Source: Gemmataceae bacterium | GTDB lineage: Bacteria; Planctomycetota; Planctomycetia; Gemmatales; Gemmataceae | Assembly (NCBI GenBank): GCA_026418875.1 | Contig: JAOAAM010000100.1 | Location: 1-8,359 of the forward strand | Direction: 5' to 3' | DNA length: 8,359 bases | Shown: positions 5,794 through 8,359 of the stretch, one piece after another | Layout: each line of letters begins with the position of its first letter | How positions within the stretch are numbered: position 1 is the stretch's first letter | Made by a program: the position numbers and the translations under genes | Notes under the pieces: generated by a model | Databases searched by the model: none | What the model saw: only the letters and a program-made list of their open reading frames with translations | What the model was told of the DNA's origin: nothing

Positions 5794-8359
5794 AGCGAAC
5801 CGTGATGAAATCGTTGTGGTTCAAAAGAACCCAGACCAGTTGGCTGCGTGCAAACTGCGTTGCCGCCGGCCCTGCCCCCGCCTCGGGCAACCGTCGCCAT
5901 TCGGCCATGGATTGGAGGCAGTCCCGGCATTCCGCTTCGGTCGGACTGTCAGCGAGAACATAGAGAAATGCTTCCCGAACAAAATCCTCGTCGTTATCGG
6001 CTTGTCGCTTCTGCAAAAATTTCGTGATCCGCTCGGCGATCGGACCCGATACATCGAGGACCAGTCGGCTGTTCGTCATCGCGAGTGCTTGTTGCGGAAC
6101 GATGCTCTGCTCCCGGCGGTAACAGTCTGTGACCAACGCCTCGTCGAACATGGTGAGGAACAAGTTCCGTTCGTTATTGGAATGGAAGAAGTAGACACTG
6201 CGACGCTTCGAGTCCGCTTGTTCCGCCGACGGAATCGATGGTCCGCCCATCTTCGGATCAAGCCAGTCGGCCAGGGCCAAGAGGCTGTCGCGGACCACTT
6301 GCGACTCCAGCCGGATGGGCGTTCGCCGCCATAGAAACGTATTGTCCGGATCGATGGTGCGGTTCGGCTCGGTCGGCCCGCCGGAACTGGCCATACGGTA
6401 GGTCGCGGAAAGGACAATCTGCCGATGCAGGTGTTTCATGCTCCAGCCGCTGTCGATGAATTCGCGGGCCAACCAATCGAGCAACTCGGGGTGAGTCGGA
6501 CGCTGGCCCTTTCGGCCGAAGTCGAAGACCGTTGGAACCAGCGGCGAACCGAAATGTCGGTTCCAGATGTGATTCACTGCCACCCGTGCCGGCAGGGGGT
6601 TGTTGGGATCGGTGATCCATCGCGCTAGGGCACTTCGGCGGCCGGTGCTCTGCGAATGGAACGTTGGCACCGGGTCGTCGGCGTTCGAGTTGCGGAACCG
6701 TGTCGGAGTCCAGCGGGCACCGACGAATTCCTCCAATTTCTCGTCGGGTTTGACTTCCGCATTCAATGCCGCTTGTGCCTGGCTCAGCGCATCTTGGGCG
6801 GCTTGGACGGCCTTTTCGGCTTCGGCTCGTTTGTCCGGCGAGGTCCGCTGGACCTGCCTCTTGGCCACGGCGAGGTTGTGGTTGGCCCGAGCGACGGCCG
6901 AGGCGCGGATGGCTCGAATCGCTGCCGTGTGAGCTGAGCGTTGCTCATCCTGACTCGCTTGCGACCAAATCGCTTGCCAAGCCTTGGCCCGGTGTTCGAT
7001 CGCCGTCAAGTCAGCTTGGGCGACCCCAGCGGCTGCCTCGGCCACGGCGAGTTCCGCCAGGGCATCGTCGAGGTGCAACACGGGTTCGCCTTGCAACGTC
7101 GGGCTGTCGGGCCGGAGAAGTTCGACGCTGCTCGGCAACGGACTCAGCCGGAACTCGTGCACAATCGCCAAGGCATCAAAGGTAAAAATTTGCAGATGTC
7201 CGTCCCGACGAGGAAGCGGCGTCTGGCATGCAATCACCGGTATGCCATTCAGGTACGCATTGATCCACCGATCGCGCACTTGCACCCGCAGCGTGTACTC
7301 ACGATTTACTTGGATCGGCAGCATGCGCACGGCCGGGGCAGGGGGGTAATGCCATTGGCCGGCGGAGTTGTACGCGGCATGAATCTTCGGGCCGCCGGCG
7401 TAGGCGCTGGCATACACGATCTGCTCGTGATAGTCCGCGGCGGTGTCCTTCGTTGGATCGCCAACCGCCACATCGAAGCCAATGCCGATGCTCCGCCATT
7501 GGCTGCCGCCAAGCAGTGTGAAGCGCAAGGTGGCGTCGAAATCGCGTGGTGCCGGTTGCCGGAGCCGGAGGACGGATCGTTGTCCCCCATCGAGGGTCTG
7601 TTCAATCCGATCGCCGTGTTGCCTCCACTCTCCGCCGAAGCGTTCCCATCGGCCGGCGTCGATCGTTGCAAAGTCTTCGATGATGCTTAGCGCTCCCAAA
7701 GTTGAGTCTGGCGACGTTGAGGTCGGCCCAACGCTGGACGATTGACTCTGGGCAATCTCCCGCAATCGGGCCACCGTTTGCTGAACCGCCGCGAGGTGTT
7801 TCTCGGCAGCTTGCACTTTCTGGCGAGCTTCCGCAAGGTACGCCTCAATGACCCACTGCCGGCGCTGCGGCTGCCAAGCCTCGGCGGGCAAATCGACGGG
7901 CCGAATCTCAGGTGTCGCGGGAGTCAGCACTTCCGGAGTCCGCGGCTCAATCTTTCGCGATTGGTCCGGGTTTTTCTCATCGCCGCGGATGAAACGATAC
8001 GTCGGCTCGTCTGGCCAGGCATCAAACACCCGGGGAATGCCATTCCGCTCGAGATTCGTCTCACCGGGAACCATGTCGAGCCGGGCGTGATACGGTTCGA
8101 AAAACGCACGCAGTTGGTAGTAGGTGATCTGCGGGAACGGATCGTACTTGTGGTCGTGGCAGCGCACGCAGTTCATGGTCAGGCCGAGAAAGCCCTTGCT
8201 AACGTGCTCGACGACCTCGTCCATCCACTGGTGGCGATTGAACAGAAAGAAGTTCCGGGCCAAAAAGCCGGTTGCCCGCAGCTTGTCGAGATCGTTTGGG
8301 TATAACTCATCCGCCGCGAGCATCTGGCGAAGCATTTCGTCATACGGCAGGTCCCGATT
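5792..8359 (-). CDS. DUF1549/DUF1553 (PSCyt2/PSD1) protein with jelly-roll insert, 5' end outside window
   Basis: The frame runs open through the right edge, giving 855 visible residues. The edge residues NRDLPYDEM are typical of the inside of DUF1549, so a signal peptide and usually a cytochrome-like PSCyt1 domain are expected beyond the window. Visible order, numbered from the edge: DUF1549 C-terminal part (1-140) with [17 protein letters not shown], which holds CxxCH at 64-68; coiled coil (about 171-205); concanavalin/LamG-like jelly roll (about 226-406); Ala-rich coiled coils (about 429-548); DUF1553 (about 565-855) with [45 protein letters not shown] and a final [11 protein letters not shown]. 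The CxxCH could bind haem c, though in this family it may not. The role is unknown; extracytoplasmic redox or carbohydrate-linked action with its DUF1501 partner is inferred. It is the first visible gene of the leftward operon. Confidence 0.93.
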   Translation of the reverse strand, partial: NRDLPYDEMLRQMLAADELYPNDLDKLRATGFLARNFFLFNRHQWMDEVVEHVSKGFLGLTMNCVRCHDHKYDPFPQITYYQLRAFFEPYHARLDMVPGETNLERNGIPRVFDAWPDEPTYRFIRGDEKNPDQSRKIEPRTPEVLTPATPEIRPVDLPAEAWQPQRRQWVIEAYLAEARQKVQAAEKHLAAVQQTVARLREIAQSQSSSVGPTSTSPDSTLGALSIIEDFATIDAGRWERFGGEWRQHGDRIEQTLDGGQRSVLRLRQPAPRDFDATLRFTLLGGSQWRSIGIGFDVAVGDPTKDTAADYHEQIVYASAYAGGPKIHAAYNSAGQWHYPPAPAVRMLPIQVNREYTLRVQVRDRWINAYLNGIPVIACQTPLPRRDGHLQIFTFDALAIVHEFRLSPLPSSVELLRPDSPTLQGEPVLHLDDALAELAVAEAAAGVAQADLTAIEHRAKAWQAIWSQASQDEQRSAHTAAIRAIRASAVARANHNLAVAKRQVQRTSPDKRAEAEKAVQAAQDALSQAQAALNAEVKPDEKLEEFVGARWTPTRFRNSNADDPVPTFHSQSTGRRSALARWITDPNNPLPARVAVNHIWNRHFGSPLVPTVFDFGRKGQRPTHPELLDWLAREFIDSGWSMKHLHRQIVLSATYRMASSGGPTEPNRTIDPDNTFLWRRTPIRLESQVVRDSLLALADWLDPKMGGPSIPSAEQADSKRRSVYFFHSNNERNLFLTMFDEALVTDCYRREQSIVPQQALAMTNSRLVLDVSGPIAERITKFLQKRQADNDEDFVREAFLYVLADSPTEAECRDCLQSMAEWRRLPEAGAGPAATQFARSQLVWVLLNHNDFITVR
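6716..7075 (-). other. Coiled-coil region of the DUF1549/DUF1553 protein
   Basis: About 120 residues are dominated by Ala, Glu, Gln, Lys and Arg with heptad-like hydrophobic spacing (for example [24 protein letters not shown]). They link the jelly-roll domain to DUF1553. A shorter helix of the same type, about 7745-7849, lies on the other side of the jelly roll, so the two could pair and hold the insert out on a stalk. Confidence 0.65.
7142..7684 (-). other. Jelly-roll (LamG/concanavalin-like) domain inside the DUF1549/DUF1553 gene
   Basis: This domain of about 180 residues starts with [21 protein letters not shown] and an alternating hydrophobic pattern. It includes [10 protein letters not shown], a strand with [35 protein letters not shown], and ends [21 protein letters not shown]. 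The pattern of strand-forming stretches and the 'trivial size, length, then small cavity' motif YLNGIPV are characteristic of LamG-type or DUF1080-like sugar-binding jelly rolls. It is likely a carbohydrate-binding module inserted between the two family domains. It was assigned by pattern and not by a profile search. Confidence 0.65.

Noticed and set aside
4225..5805. 526-residue + strand open frame opposite the DUF1501 gene
   Set aside because: It lies antisense to a clear DUF1501 protein in GC-rich DNA, has no recognisable motif, and is explained by codon bias of the real gene.
6941..7690. 249-residue + strand open frame opposite the DUF1549/DUF1553 gene
   Set aside because: It is antisense to the jelly-roll and coiled-coil coding region, with no signal or motif of its own.
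1..8359. CRISPR array, insertion sequence, tRNA or rRNA
   Set aside because: No regularly spaced repeats, transposase motifs, terminal inverted repeats, or tRNA/rRNA-like sequence were seen on reading both strands.

Overview
The window is GC-rich and looks like chromosomal DNA of a planctomycete (Planctomycetota). The diagnostic content is a DUF1549/DUF1553 (PSCyt2/PSD1) protein followed directly by a Tat-exported DUF1501 protein. That gene pair is amplified in this phylum and uncommon outside it and a few related groups. The order and genus cannot be resolved from the sequence.

Left part (1-1835, + strand). The window opens inside a multi-pass membrane protein, followed 21 nt later by a 74-residue two-helix membrane protein. 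A stretch of about 700 nt (710-1424) follows with no convincing gene. Its right end carries a perfect 9-bp hairpin and a perfect 10-bp terminator-like hairpin with a T-run, placed just upstream of the ribosome binding site of the next gene. That gene (1425-1835) encodes a small secreted protein made almost entirely of one SbsA/Big_5-type Ig-like domain.

Junction (1836-1933). The Ig-like gene and the leftward operon converge here. A perfect 16-bp inverted repeat with a 3-nt loop lies between them, probably a bidirectional transcription stop.

Right part (1934-8359, - strand). Three exported-protein genes are read leftward in the order DUF1549/DUF1553 (start beyond the right edge), DUF1501, and a two-module beta-propeller protein. 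The first two are 10 nt apart, with the second gene's Shine-Dalgarno overlapping the first gene's stop. The third follows after 113 nt. The propeller protein joins a sialidase/BNR-like module to a GH32/GH43-like five-blade-propeller module. The DUF1549/DUF1553 protein carries a CxxCH motif and a jelly-roll (LamG/concanavalin-like) insert between coiled coils.

Inference: the three proteins act together outside the cytoplasm on a carbohydrate or glycoconjugate, with the DUF1549/DUF1553 and DUF1501 pair in a still undefined redox or hydrolytic role. The sequence does not show the substrate. No mobile element, CRISPR array, tRNA or rRNA was recognised.
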